From Methyloprofundus sp. (GTDB lineage: Bacteria > Pseudomonadota > Gammaproteobacteria > Methylococcales > Methylomonadaceae), in NCBI GenBank assembly GCA_016592635.1, contig AP023240.1, forward strand, positions 4,071,630-4,135,629: DNA of 64,000 nucleotides, given 5' to 3'. Both the position numbers and the translations under genes were made by a program. The notes below the pieces were generated by a model, which was given only the letters and a program-made list of their open reading frames with translations, was not told where the DNA came from and ran no database searches. This document shows, in pieces, positions 1 through 8,333 of the stretch. Position 1 is the first letter of the stretch; each line of letters starts with the position of its first letter.

Positions 1-312
1 AAATGATAATAAAGCCAATGCCGCAAAAGTAAAACTAACCCCTGTTAACAACAATGTAATACCATCAGAAATCATTTGTAAAGCGACTAGCAACACAATA
101 GACGAAGTGTCTATTTTACCCACTGCTGGAATATAGCGTCGCATAATCCGCAAAGGTGGGTGAGTTATTTTTACCAAAAATTGTGAGATAGGATTATAAA
201 AATCCCCCCCTAGCCATTGTAAAATAAAGCGTAATAATACCGCCAATATATAAAACGAAAATACCGTATCCAGTAAAAATATCACTGGATCACTTAAATA
301 AGATGAACCCAT
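1..312 (-). CDS. yggT: YggT family membrane protein (partial, 3' end outside window)
   Basis: On the minus strand an ATG at 312 opens a frame that runs off the left edge (about 104 codons visible). The product begins MGSSYLSDPVIFLLDTVF and is almost entirely hydrophobic. It carries the FYNPISQFLVKITHPPLRIMRR-type segment (key residues N-P, T-P-P-L-R-R) typical of the YggT repeat. YggT proteins are about 190 residues with two such repeats, so roughly the first repeat is seen. The start overlaps the proC stop by one base (TAATG), which suggests translational coupling. The proC-yggT order is common in gammaproteobacteria. The molecular role of YggT is not firmly established; it is an integral inner-membrane protein linked to osmotic tolerance and envelope biology. 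Confidence 0.88.
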   Translation of the reverse strand, partial: MGSSYLSDPVIFLLDTVFSFYILAVLLRFILQWLGGDFYNPISQFLVKITHPPLRIMRRYIPAVGKIDTSSIVLLVALQMISDGITLLLTGVSFTFAALALLSF

Positions 313-1139
313 TAATCTGCTCCCAATTCTTGCGCCAAGGTCACCGAACGATCATTGGCAGCCTGCAGTGCTTGTTTAACTAACTCAGTAAAACCACCCT
401 GCTCAAAAGTTTTAAGCGCTTGCTCGGTCGTCCCTCCTGGAGAAGTCACCCGTGTTCGCAATTCGCCTGGTGATTCTGTGGATTCTAATGCTATCCGTGC
501 AGCACCTAATGCCGTTTGTTCAATTAACAACTGTGCAGTACGTTCTGACAAGCCTAGCTCTATCGCTGATTTCTCCATCGCTTCCATGAGCAAAAAGAAA
601 TACGCAGGGCCACTACCTGAAACCGCCGTGACCGCATCCAGTTCAGTTTCCTTATCAACCCAAACAGTAATCCCTACCGAACGCATAATATTTTCAGCCA
701 AATCACGCTGCTCACTGCTTACATTTTGATTGGCATGAATACCCGTTGCACCTGTCTGTACTAATGCTGGCGTATTCGGCATACAGCGCACAATGGCAGT
801 CGCTTCTCCCAGCCAAGTTGCTAAACTAGCTTGATTAATACCTGCGGCAATCGAAACAACCAACACATTTTTTTGTGCAAATGCAGACTGAGAACCTTTG
901 ATAACACTAGAAATTGCCTGTGGTTTAACCGCTAAAACCACTACATCAACCTCTGCAATTAAAGCATCATTACTCGCTGAAGTATTAATATGCGAGCTGG
1001 TAGCCAAACTGGATAGTTTTTCTTGATTCGGATCGGCCACCCATATTTGTTGCGGCGAATGGCCACTTGCAACCAAGCCACTGATTAAGCTGCTGGCCAT
1101 ATTACCACCACCAATAAAACCTATATTTTTTGTTTTCAT
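312..1139 (-). CDS. proC: Pyrroline-5-carboxylate reductase
   Basis: This cytoplasmic enzyme performs the last step of proline synthesis, NAD(P)H-dependent reduction of 1-pyrroline-5-carboxylate to L-proline. The 275 residues match the usual family length. The N-terminus has a Rossmann dinucleotide motif (IGFIGGGNMA, residues 6-15). The middle carries CMPNTPA (about 118-124) and the C-terminal dimerisation/active-site part carries VSGSGPAYFF (about 172-181) and TSPGGTTE (about 232-239), all diagnostic of ProC. It is followed by yggT with a one-base overlap. Upstream bases 1140-1221 separate it from the ybbP stop and hold nothing recognisable except its own leader. Confidence 0.97.
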   Translation of the reverse strand: MKTKNIGFIGGGNMASSLISGLVASGHSPQQIWVADPNQEKLSSLATSSHINTSASNDALIAEVDVVVLAVKPQAISSVIKGSQSAFAQKNVLVVSIAAGINQASLATWLGEATAIVRCMPNTPALVQTGATGIHANQNVSSEQRDLAENIMRSVGITVWVDKETELDAVTAVSGSGPAYFFLLMEAMEKSAIELGLSERTAQLLIEQTALGAARIALESTESPGELRTRVTSPGGTTEQALKTFEQGGFTELVKQALQAANDRSVTLAQELGAD

Positions 1140-1221
1140 TATTTACGTCAATTTAAGTCATTAAAATATTTAGCATATCCCTAAGATAATGCCATTCTAC
1201 CCATTTATCAACTGTTAAACC

Positions 1222-3705
1222 TTACAAGTCGCGCAACACTCGCATTGGAGAATGGTTAACTACCGAACGTGTGCCCCACAAACCTGCCAATCCAATAAAT
1301 AATGCAGATACTAGCGGAAAACCTATACACAGATAAAGATTAGCACTGTAATCCATTTTTAATACCCAATGATATAAAGCATAAATCATCACCTGTGCCA
1401 TCAATACCGCCAGAATACCTGCTATAAAGCCTAAAACACTAAATTCGATCCATTGAATTTTCTGTAAAAATTTGCGCTTTGCTCCCAGAGTACGCATCAA
1501 TACACCGGCATAAATACGCGCATCCAAAGTAGTAAATACCGCAGAAAATAGCACCAAAAATCCAGCCAATAAGGCAAAATATAATAAATAATTAATCGCC
1601 GCAGTTAACTGAGTCAAAATACGTTTAATTTGTTGTAAGATTAAGTCAACATCTAAAATAGTCACCGCAGGAAATTGCTTTAATAATTGATTCAGCAATG
1701 CCTTCTTTTCTGCTGGCAAATAAAAACTGGTAATATAAGTATGCGCAAACTGTTCCAAAGTGCCTGGAGAAAACATCATATAAAAATTAGGCTTCATAGT
1801 ATCCCAATTCACTTTTCTAATATTATCCACTTGTGCTTGAAATTGCTCACTCCCCACAGTAAACGTTAAAGTATCTCCTAGACTCACCTTTAAACTTTTC
1901 GCTAATTTTGCCTCTACCGACACCAAGCCCGGTTTTCTATCAGCACCCCACTCACCTGCAACAATTTTATTATCCTTAGGTGCCGTTACTGTCCAAGTCA
2001 AACTTAAATCTCTATGGGTAGCGCGTTCACCTTGTGAATCTTTAGTCACTATTTGCTGTACAGGTACTGCATTAATTCCGACCAGCCGACCACGCACCAC
2101 TGGATAAAATTCACTTACTTGTACGCCATGTTGTTGCAACTCTAATTGCAAATCGGGTATTTGTTCAGCAAAAACATTAAGTGCAAAATGATTAGGTGCT
2201 TTAGCAGGCAATTGCTGTTGCCAGTCATTAATCAAATCAGTACGAATAGTAAAGCTTAAAATAATAGCGACTAAGGTGGTACTAAAAGCCAAAATCTGTA
2301 CAGTATTACTACGCTTATTTTTGGATAAGCCTTGCAAACCAAAACGCCAGGTTAAATTAACACGGCTTAATAAAAAATGACTCGCCCCTAATAATAAATA
2401 AATTAAGCCACCTAGTACCGCCAAACTCAACATACCTGACCCAACAATCGTTAAGGTCATTTTTGCATCTTGAGTATATTGGCTAATTAATAGCACTAAT
2501 AACGTTAATGCCAAGCCATATACTAACCAAGCACTACTAGGTAATGGCACTAAATCACGCCGTAAAACCCGCAATGGTGAAACTTGCTTTAAGCGTAATA
2601 ATGGCGGTAATGCAAAAGCAAACAATACCACTACGCCAATCACTAAACCAAATAAGACACTCAACCAACTAGGACTCGCGACTGTATCTGGTAATAAATC
2701 ACGTAACAACTGAAACAAAAATTCTTGGCTCAACCAACCCAAACCACAACCGATACTACTAGCGATAAGGCCGATCAATAAAAATTGCCATAAAAATAAC
2801 TGTAATATTGCATTTTGTTTATAACCCAAACAACGCATAATCGCCGTAGTATTAAAATGGCGCTCGCTATAACGCCCTGTCGCCATTGCAATCGCCACAC
2901 CAGCAATTAAAATTACCACAATACTAGATAAACCTAAATACTTCTCCGCTTTTTGCAGCGCAGAGCCAATTTGTGGACTGTCATCATAAATATCCATCAC
3001 TCTTTGCGACACGCTCAACTGCGGTTGTAACCAAAGCTTAAATTTTAAAATATCCGCTTCAACGCCTGCAAATTGAAAAAAGTGGTGTACGTGACTACCT
3101 GGTTGCAATATTTTAGTAGTCGCCAAATCAACTGCATTAATCATCACTCTAGGCGATAAACTATATAAATCTCCCCGCTTGTCAGGCTCATAAGTCACAA
3201 TTTGGCTCACTAATAATAATTGTTCGCCCACCATCACTGAATCACCTAATTGCATTTTTAGTGCAGCTAAAACTCGCGACTCTACCCAAGTCTCTCCAGG
3301 TGGCGGCCCATGATAAACAGTTTGTTCCTCTGCATAACTGCCCTGCCGAGTTTTTAAATAACCCCGTAAAGGATAGTTTTCACTAACCGCTTTGACTCCC
3401 ACTAATAAAAATTCATCATTTTCAATTAAGACTGTGGAAAATTCACTCGTCTGTGATTGCTTTAAACCTGCACTGTTAGCTTGTTCAACAATATTTGCAC
3501 TAATGCTAGTTGAACTACTCATCACCAAATCAGCAGCTAAAAATTCTGCCGCCTGATATTGCATGGTTCTATTAATACGATCTGCAAAAATACTAATTGC
3601 CGTCGAACTGGCCACCGCCAAAATCAAAGCCAACATTAATAAGCTCAATTCACCCGAGCGTCGATCCCGGCGTAAAAAACGAATTGCTAATACCAGTCGA
3701 TTCAT
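1222..3705 (-). CDS. ybbP: YbbP-type ABC transporter permease
   Basis: This is a large FtsX-like inner-membrane permease that pairs with the ATPase encoded just upstream (YbbA). The 827 residues carry an N-terminal membrane segment, a long periplasmic domain, a central block of helices (about residues 260-440), a second periplasmic domain, and a C-terminal FtsX block ending in PMRVLRDL. I chose the ATG at 3705 (MNRLVLAIRFLRRD). It overlaps the ybbA stop as ATGA, the classic coupling arrangement, and the upstream in-frame extension lies inside ybbA. The tesA/ybbA/ybbP neighbourhood is conserved in Enterobacteria and others. The substrate is not established; MacB/Lol-like mechanotransmission of lipids or toxic compounds is inferred from family relationship. 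Confidence 0.9.
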   Translation of the reverse strand: MNRLVLAIRFLRRDRRSGELSLLMLALILAVASSTAISIFADRINRTMQYQAAEFLAADLVMSSSTSISANIVEQANSAGLKQSQTSEFSTVLIENDEFLLVGVKAVSENYPLRGYLKTRQGSYAEEQTVYHGPPPGETWVESRVLAALKMQLGDSVMVGEQLLLVSQIVTYEPDKRGDLYSLSPRVMINAVDLATTKILQPGSHVHHFFQFAGVEADILKFKLWLQPQLSVSQRVMDIYDDSPQIGSALQKAEKYLGLSSIVVILIAGVAIAMATGRYSERHFNTTAIMRCLGYKQNAILQLFLWQFLLIGLIASSIGCGLGWLSQEFLFQLLRDLLPDTVASPSWLSVLFGLVIGVVVLFAFALPPLLRLKQVSPLRVLRRDLVPLPSSAWLVYGLALTLLVLLISQYTQDAKMTLTIVGSGMLSLAVLGGLIYLLLGASHFLLSRVNLTWRFGLQGLSKNKRSNTVQILAFSTTLVAIILSFTIRTDLINDWQQQLPAKAPNHFALNVFAEQIPDLQLELQQHGVQVSEFYPVVRGRLVGINAVPVQQIVTKDSQGERATHRDLSLTWTVTAPKDNKIVAGEWGADRKPGLVSVEAKLAKSLKVSLGDTLTFTVGSEQFQAQVDNIRKVNWDTMKPNFYMMFSPGTLEQFAHTYITSFYLPAEKKALLNQLLKQFPAVTILDVDLILQQIKRILTQLTAAINYLLYFALLAGFLVLFSAVFTTLDARIYAGVLMRTLGAKRKFLQKIQWIEFSVLGFIAGILAVLMAQVMIYALYHWVLKMDYSANLYLCIGFPLVSALFIGLAGLWGTRSVVNHSPMRVLRDL

Positions 3706-4388
3706 AGTAAACGTCCTGCTTGTAACTCCAACACTCGCTGACAGCAACTGGCCAAATGCTGGTCATGAGTCACCAGCACCAAGGTCGTTTGATTTTCTTT
3801 ATTTAATTCAAACAATAAATCAATAATATGCGCTCCAGTCGCACTATCTAAATTACCAGTCGGCTCATCGGCAAATAAAATCTTCGGTTTAGTGACAAAT
3901 GCACGTGCTAAAGCCACCCGCTGCTGTTCACCTCCCGATAATTTATTTGGTGTATGTGTTAAGCGATCACCCAGCCCTACCCTTGCTAATAATTCGCTAG
4001 CCAATTGTTTAGCTTGTGGATTACCTATTAACTCCAACGGTAACATCACATTTTCCAAAGCATTTAAACTTGGTAATAATTGAAATGATTGAAACACAAA
4101 CCCGATCATTTGATTACGTAAAGCAGCACGGCCATCCTCATCAAGCTTAGTCAACGACTGACCAAATATTTCAATATTCCCTGAACTTGCCACATCTAGC
4201 CCAGCCAATAAACTCAGCAAGGTTGATTTTCCAGAACCTGATGCCCCGATAATCGCTACACTTTCCGCCGCATTAATACTAAACTCTATGGCAGACAAAA
4301 TAGTTAACGGGCCGTTGGCACTGCTGACGGTTTTGCTAAGATTTTCTACTTTAATAATCGCTGATTGTTTATCTATTTGGGAGTTCAT
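3702..4388 (-). CDS. ybbA: YbbA/LolD-type ABC transporter ATPase
   Basis: ATPase subunit (228 residues) for the YbbP permease. Visible motifs are Walker A GASGSGKST, the Q-loop region FQSFQLLPSL, the ABC signature LSGGEQQRVALARA, Walker B ILFADEPTGNLD and the switch histidine in LVTHD. The protein is of the MacB/LolD/FtsE subfamily (LPSLNALENVMLPLEL). I place the start at ATG 4388 (MNSQIDKQ). The longer frame would extend 45 bases into the divergent tesA coding sequence. The gene starts one base away from the tesA start codon on the other strand, so both 5' signals must sit within each other's coding sequence. It ends in an ATGA overlap with ybbP. Confidence 0.93.
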   Translation of the reverse strand: MNSQIDKQSAIIKVENLSKTVSSANGPLTILSAIEFSINAAESVAIIGASGSGKSTLLSLLAGLDVASSGNIEIFGQSLTKLDEDGRAALRNQMIGFVFQSFQLLPSLNALENVMLPLELIGNPQAKQLASELLARVGLGDRLTHTPNKLSGGEQQRVALARAFVTKPKILFADEPTGNLDSATGAHIIDLLFELNKENQTTLVLVTHDQHLASCCQRVLELQAGRLL

Positions 4389-4389
4389 T

Positions 4390-4989
4390 ATGTTTAAGTT
4401 AGGTTTAGTCGCAATGGTGCTATTTTTTGCCACACAAATTCAGGCAAAATCAATTGTTGTGTTAGGGGATAGTATCAGTGCTAGCTATGGAATTGAAGTC
4501 CAGCATGGTTGGGTTGCCTTAATGCAACAAAAAATTCAATCTAGTCATCCTGACTATACCATTCACAATGAAAGTATTTCTGGTGATACCACAGCGGGTG
4601 GATTAGCGCGTTTACCGCGTATTTTAAAAAAATATCAACCGGATATTGTGTTGGTTGAGTTAGGCGCAAATGATGGTTTACGTGGCATGTCACTATTAAC
4701 CATGCAGCAAAATTTAGCAGCCATTATCCACAAGGCAAAAAAATCAGGCGCGCAAGTCATACTATTAAGTATGCGTATCCCCAGCAATTATGGCAAACGT
4801 TATACCGATATGTTTTATAACAGCTACCAAAAGTTAGCTACACAACATGATATTTCTGCCGTGCCTTTTATATTAGAGAATATTGCATTAAACAAAAAAT
4901 ATATGCAACGTGATGGTTTGCACCCTAATGCCAAAGCACAACCTTTTATAGCGGCTCATATCACACCGTATGTACTCCCCTTATTATAG
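4390..4989 (+). CDS. tesA: Arylesterase / acyl-CoA thioesterase I (TesA), periplasmic SGNH hydrolase
   Basis: TesA-type enzymes hydrolyse acyl-CoAs, esters and lysophospholipids in the periplasm. From ATG 4390 the 199-residue product has a signal peptide (MFKLGLVAMVLFFATQIQA, residues 1-19). The mature enzyme begins with the GDS catalytic-serine block VVLGDSISASYG. The SGNH blocks follow in order: the Gly of SGDTTAGG, the Asn of ELGANDG, and the Asp/His dyad in DGLHPNAKA near the C-terminus. Length and motif order match E. coli TesA. It is divergent from ybbA-ybbP, the same arrangement as in E. coli. The longer frame from 4288 would overlap ybbA extensively, so I reject it. Confidence 0.94.
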   Translation: MFKLGLVAMVLFFATQIQAKSIVVLGDSISASYGIEVQHGWVALMQQKIQSSHPDYTIHNESISGDTTAGGLARLPRILKKYQPDIVLVELGANDGLRGMSLLTMQQNLAAIIHKAKKSGAQVILLSMRIPSNYGKRYTDMFYNSYQKLATQHDISAVPFILENIALNKKYMQRDGLHPNAKAQPFIAAHITPYVLPLL

Positions 4990-5003
4990 GTAGCACCCTA
5001 AAT

Positions 5004-5034
5004 GTAGGAGGAACCTCTGCTCGCGACCTCCTAC
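5004..5034. terminator. Hairpin downstream of tesA
   Basis: GTAGGAGG at 5004-5011 pairs with CCTCCTAC at 5027-5034 around a 15-base loop. It lies 15 bases after the tesA stop. There is no U-tract, so it may be a REP-like palindrome that blocks 3' decay rather than a classical terminator. A similar GTAGGAGG half-site occurs just after the 5717-7132 gene (7141-7148). Confidence 0.45.
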
Positions 5035-5080
5035 TCAATTCCCAATTTACTACCCTACCCTCATCCACAATTAGCTAAAT

Positions 5081-5089
5081 TGTGGATAA
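5081..5089 (-). promoter_or_regulatory. DnaA box (perfect)
   Basis: TGTGGATAA on the plus strand, that is TTATCCACA on the minus strand, identical to the E. coli consensus. It marks the outer end of the left repeat arm and mirrors the box at 7397-7405. Confidence 0.75.
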
Positions 5090-5300
5090 CTCTGTTGCTG
5101 AACCCTAAACAAAGATGTCGCTAATCTGTCAGTAAATTATAGCGCTGGTTTTCACTACAACTTGGCTACATTAAAGCCCAAACTTCTGCACACAGTTACT
5201 AACAGGATAAGTAATTGATTTATATTAACAAAAAATCAGTTACCCACAGAGTTATACATCATAAGTTTATATAAAGATATATACTTTATTATAATTAGCG
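5081..5300 (+). repeat. Left arm of diverged inverted repeat flanking the 5717-7132 gene
   Basis: Reading forward from the DnaA box at 5081, the order is: TGTGGATAACTCTGTT, GCTGAAC, AAAGATGT, ACTACA...ACATTAAA, GTTACTAACAG, TAAGT...TTGATTT, CACAGAGTTATACAT, then AAGTTTATATAAAGATATAT. The reverse complement of 7405 down to about 7172 has the same blocks in the same order with scattered substitutions and small indels. The arms are not identical, so they are old or under selection only at the boxes. Confidence 0.8.
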
Positions 5301-5429
5301 CAGTAAATAACCAAAAATACTAGCTGTTTGCCCATTCACTTTTTTACATGACCTAAAAAAAATCATTAGCAAAAAATTATATTTCTATAAAAAATTTTAA
5401 CTAAAAAACTATTTTAAACGCGATTCTCC

Positions 5430-5438
5430 TGTGGATAA
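5430..5438 (-). promoter_or_regulatory. DnaA box (perfect)
   Basis: TGTGGATAA on the plus strand, in the AT-rich spacer between the left arm and the 5717 gene. Confidence 0.7.
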
Positions 5439-5587
5439 CTTTGTAAACTAGCTCACCACAAGCTTGTTTACAAACTGTATGCAAAATTTAATCGCTATTT
5501 TGTGTACACCTTAACAACAAAAATATCTAAATTTTGCCACAATTTTTCTAACAAGCTAACAATATGATTTTTAATTTAAAAACTAAC

Positions 5588-5596
5588 TTATCCACA
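5588..5596 (+). promoter_or_regulatory. DnaA box (perfect)
   Basis: TTATCCACA on the plus strand, directly before the AT-richest stretch and about 120 bases upstream of the start codon at 5717. DnaA bound here could also regulate that gene. Confidence 0.7.
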
Positions 5597-5716
5597 GCTT
5601 TATAAAACACTAATAGTAATAATAAGTATATATAAATACATCTTTATATTATTACTAATAAACACTATGCTTTATCATTAACACTAAACAACACCAACTT
5701 CTATAAGGACTTATAA

Positions 5717-7132
5717 ATGGCCGAACGTGAAAAAAAGCACAACACATTACACAAAGCATTAGAAATAAACTTAGATAATTGTAAATACGGAACGATAGTT
5801 GAAATTGGTGCTGGTCAAGAAGTGGCTAGAAACTTTTTTCGTGCTGGTGGCGCAGCTGGAACCATCGCGAAAACCATGTCAGCTTATGACATGCAAGTTA
5901 GTGATGATATTTACGGTGAAGAAGAAACTAAACGTTATGTTAGTCGTAGCCGTTTATTGAAAATGCTGGATAAAGAATATACCGCTGTAACTGACTTATT
6001 GACTCCCACTCGCCCCAAAAATACCACCTTCTTTTCTTATGCAGCGACCGTTACCGCTAAAAGTTACCTACAAAAAAATGAATGTCATGGTTGGTTAGGT
6101 GTTCGCTTACAGTTATACCCAGGTGCAGCACCAAGCAATATCATTTTACATGTGCGTATGCTGGACAATGATGGCGGTGCACAACAAGAAGCACTCGGTG
6201 TAGTCGGAGTAAATTTAATTCATTCTGCCTTTAATTACTTTACTCACCCGAAAAAAATTGTTGAATCATTAGTCGATGACTTGGAAGCATGCCGTATCGA
6301 AATTGATATGATTGATTTTTCAGGCCCTTATTTTGAGGAAACTGAAAATAGATTAATGAATTTACACTTGGTACATAAAAATTTAACGCATGCCATTATG
6401 TTCAGCCCAAAAGGTGAAGTGCAAGTACCCAGTGAATTATTGTACAAAAAGAACATTCTAGTGATTCGTGGTACGTTTACGCCATTAACAAAAGTACAAC
6501 TGGATATGACCAAATGTGGGCAATTGCATTTCAATGAAATTGAACATATTGATGCAGATAAAACTTTAGTTTTAGCGGAACTTACTATGGCTAGTTTAAC
6601 AGTTGGTGATGAAATTAATGATGCCGATTTTTTAGCACGGGTAGATATGTTGAATACTCAGGGCTATACAGTAATGATTTCTAATTACTTACGCTATTTC
6701 CGTTTACGTGCTTATTTCCGCCGATATACCAAATTACAAATTGGCATGATTTTAGGTATCTCCAATTTAAACCTTATTTTTACCGAAGAATATTACAAAG
6801 GCTTAGAAGGAGGAATTTTGGAAGCCTTTGCCAAATTATTCCCTGATAACACTCGTCTCTATATCTATCCTTTTAAAGATACAGAAAAAGAAGAGCTGAT
6901 TACTGTTAATAATTTTCAACCACCGAAAAAGTTAGAACATCTTTATAAACATTTACAAGATAATGGCTATTTAGTAGGACTAGAAAATGTAGATGAAAGT
7001 TTGTTAGATATTAATCCGGTGCAAGTGCACGAAGATATTATCAAAGGACGCGGGGATTGGGAAAGTAAAGTACCTGAATCCATTGTCGAATTGATCATCA
7101 AAAAAAGGTTACTAGGATTTTCAGGACGGTAA
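5717..7132 (+). CDS. Conserved protein of unknown function encoded inside the candidate origin
   Basis: The 471-residue soluble protein starts at ATG 5717, shortly after an AGGACT-type ribosome site (TAAGGACTTATAA). I recognise no catalytic domain with confidence. The N-terminus reads GTIVEIGAGQEVARNFFRAGGAAGTIAKTMSAYD in essence (key residues G-x-G-Q-E-V and the RAGGAAGT stretch). The remainder is mixed alpha/beta with no signal peptide or membrane helix. The product is charged and looks well folded, and the frame is clean, so it is a real gene. I have an impression of a widespread family that carries misleading automatic names; I assign no function. It is enclosed by inverted repeat arms with DnaA boxes on both sides, which suggests a link to replication initiation or that the origin is organised around it. 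Confidence 0.85.
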   Translation: MAEREKKHNTLHKALEINLDNCKYGTIVEIGAGQEVARNFFRAGGAAGTIAKTMSAYDMQVSDDIYGEEETKRYVSRSRLLKMLDKEYTAVTDLLTPTRPKNTTFFSYAATVTAKSYLQKNECHGWLGVRLQLYPGAAPSNIILHVRMLDNDGGAQQEALGVVGVNLIHSAFNYFTHPKKIVESLVDDLEACRIEIDMIDFSGPYFEETENRLMNLHLVHKNLTHAIMFSPKGEVQVPSELLYKKNILVIRGTFTPLTKVQLDMTKCGQLHFNEIEHIDADKTLVLAELTMASLTVGDEINDADFLARVDMLNTQGYTVMISNYLRYFRLRAYFRRYTKLQIGMILGISNLNLIFTEEYYKGLEGGILEAFAKLFPDNTRLYIYPFKDTEKEELITVNNFQPPKKLEHLYKHLQDNGYLVGLENVDESLLDINPVQVHEDIIKGRGDWESKVPESIVELIIKKRLLGFSGR

Positions 7133-7324
7133 AAAAATTTGTAGGAGGAGCTTTTAGCCACGATTTTGCATTTATATATAATAATATAAGATATATCTTT
7201 ATATAAACTTATTATTACTATTAGCAATGTATAACTCTGTGTATAAGTGATTTATTTCAATATAAAATCAATCACTTAGACTGTTAGTAACTTTGTGATA
7301 TAGTTTTGGTTTTAATGTAGTTTC

Positions 7325-7361
7325 GCTGTATGTAAAAAACCCCTTAAATTTTACATACAGC
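7325..7361. terminator. 13-bp perfect hairpin in the right arm
   Basis: GCTGTATGTAAAA (7325-7337) pairs exactly with TTTTACATACAGC (7349-7361) around an 11-base loop. It could be a terminator for the 5717 gene or for the toxin-antitoxin operon converging from the right, or an origin structural element. There is no flanking T-run longer than the stem itself. Confidence 0.45.
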
Positions 7362-7396
7362 TAAGCAACATCTTTTATATCGTTCAGCAAACAGAG

Positions 7397-7405
7397 TTAT
7401 CCACA
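7397..7405 (+). promoter_or_regulatory. DnaA box (perfect)
   Basis: TTATCCACA on the plus strand, at the outer end of the right arm. It faces the box at 5081-5089 in mirror orientation. Confidence 0.72.
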
Positions 7406-7498
7406 GGGGAATGAGCAAAAATACGATACTGCTATAAGCTATATCGTATTTTTCAAGTTAGCTGACCCCTTGAATACGCCCATAGTCATCTAAACAAA

Positions 7499-7876
7499 TC
7501 ACCAAACCCAAGACAGTTCATATTTCTGGATGCGCTGATCCACAGTAATTAAATTCAGATTTTCTATCTGCGCCTGAGCGATCAACATCCGATCAAAAGA
7601 ATCTTGATGTAATAACGGTAAGCCTGCTGCTTGAATAATATGTGTGGTTTTAATCGGCAATAATTCAAAACCATTTCTCTCTAATTCAGCATCAATGGAC
7701 GCAATTGGAAAAACCAAGTGACCAACTGATACCTTAGTTGCTATTTCCCAATAACTCGCATGACTCACAAAAATACTATTCTCAGGATTACTAATCATTT
7801 TTCTCGCAGGCGAGCTTAAATCAGGTGAATTATTTAACCACCAGATAAAGACTGGAGTATCTAACAAATACTTCAT
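7499..7876 (-). CDS. PIN-domain toxin (VapC-like ribonuclease)
   Basis: VapC-type toxins are Mg-dependent endoribonucleases that cut tRNA or rRNA when free of antitoxin. The 125-residue product starts MKYLLDTPVFIWWL with the first acidic residue of the PIN active site (Asp6). It has the conserved Glu of the SYWEIATK helix (about 43), and the later acidic residues in HQDSFDRMLIAQA (about 90-95) and ITVDQRI (about 114). It overlaps its antitoxin's 3' end by four bases, so it is the second gene of a two-gene operon transcribed toward the candidate origin. Confidence 0.93.
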   Translation of the reverse strand: MKYLLDTPVFIWWLNNSPDLSSPARKMISNPENSIFVSHASYWEIATKVSVGHLVFPIASIDAELERNGFELLPIKTTHIIQAAGLPLLHQDSFDRMLIAQAQIENLNLITVDQRIQKYELSWVW

Positions 7877-8112
7877 GATTTCCCCAAGGTTGTTGTCGCC
7901 TCATCAGGCAATGGCGCATCAAAATCTTCATTAAAGCGAATTTTTCCACGCAAACTTCCTGGCTTACGCGTCTGTGTTGACTTAGTCGTATAAAGAATCA
8001 AGCGTGCAACAGGTTTACCATGCCTTGCAATTACCACTTCCTCACCTATTTCTATTTGTTCAAGCAAGCGCGACAGGTTAGTTTTCGCCTCATGAATGTT
8101 CATTTGTATCAT
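7873..8112 (-). CDS. Phd/YefM-type antitoxin
   Basis: This 79-residue antitoxin is of the Phd/YefM fold. The N-terminal DNA-binding part reads MNIHEAKTNLSRLLEQIEIGEEVVIARHGKPVARL in essence, the standard Phd pattern (EAK, L..LL, G..V.I.R.GKPVA). The acidic C-terminus (FNEDFDAPLPDE) would wrap the toxin. The start at 8112 is preceded by AAAGAGG at the right spacing. It is expected to repress its own promoter, in the gap 8113-8185. Its toxin follows with a four-base overlap. Confidence 0.93.
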   Translation of the reverse strand: MIQMNIHEAKTNLSRLLEQIEIGEEVVIARHGKPVARLILYTTKSTQTRKPGSLRGKIRFNEDFDAPLPDEATTTLGKS

Positions 8113-8185
8113 GTTTTACCTCTTTAGTTAGCTAGACTTAGTTTAGTTTTAATTGGGTCATTTTGCAATGATTTATTCCACCTTA

Positions 8186-8234
8186 TCGTTCCTCACGCTC
8201 CAGTGTGGAATGCATCTGGTGACGCTCCAGCGTC
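8186..8234. repeat. REP-type palindrome (family with core ACGCTCCAGCGT)
   Basis: Two linked palindromic units (CACGCTCCAGTGTGG and TGACGCTCCAGCGTCA) are separated by ATGCATCTGG. Related copies occur in this window at about 13920, 15343, 16505, 22740 and 24543, always between genes. Confidence 0.8.
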
Positions 8235-8333
8235 AATAAAAAGCAAATATAGAGGATAGTTACTGAGGTAGAATGTTAGCTTGCAAACAGGATATACTTA
8301 AGCAATAGTAACTTTTTCTTGGCAGGGAGAATC

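Larger units (their letters stand above)
5056..5716. other. Candidate replication origin, left part (AT-rich, DnaA boxes)
   Basis: This gene-free, very AT-rich stretch holds three perfect TTATCCACA-type DnaA boxes (5081-5089 minus, 5430-5438 minus, 5588-5596 plus). Near-matches are TCATCCACA at 5061-5069 and TTACCCACA at 5240-5248. A strongly AT-rich, partly palindromic stretch at about 5605-5670, just before the next gene, could serve as an unwinding element. Bases 5081-about 5300 reappear inverted at about 7172-7405 on the far side of the 5717-7132 gene. This is the arrangement expected of a chromosomal or replicon origin; the origin assignment is inference from box number, AT richness and the nearby dnaN-recF-gyrB/parS block. 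Confidence 0.6.
7172..7405 (-). repeat. Right arm of the inverted repeat, with DnaA boxes
   Basis: This is the inverted, diverged copy of 5081-5300. It contains TTATACACA-type (7240-7248, minus) and perfect TTATCCACA (7397-7405) boxes in positions mirroring the left arm. It also holds a perfect 13-bp hairpin not present in the left arm. The gap 7133-7498 contains nothing else I can recognise. Confidence 0.78.
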
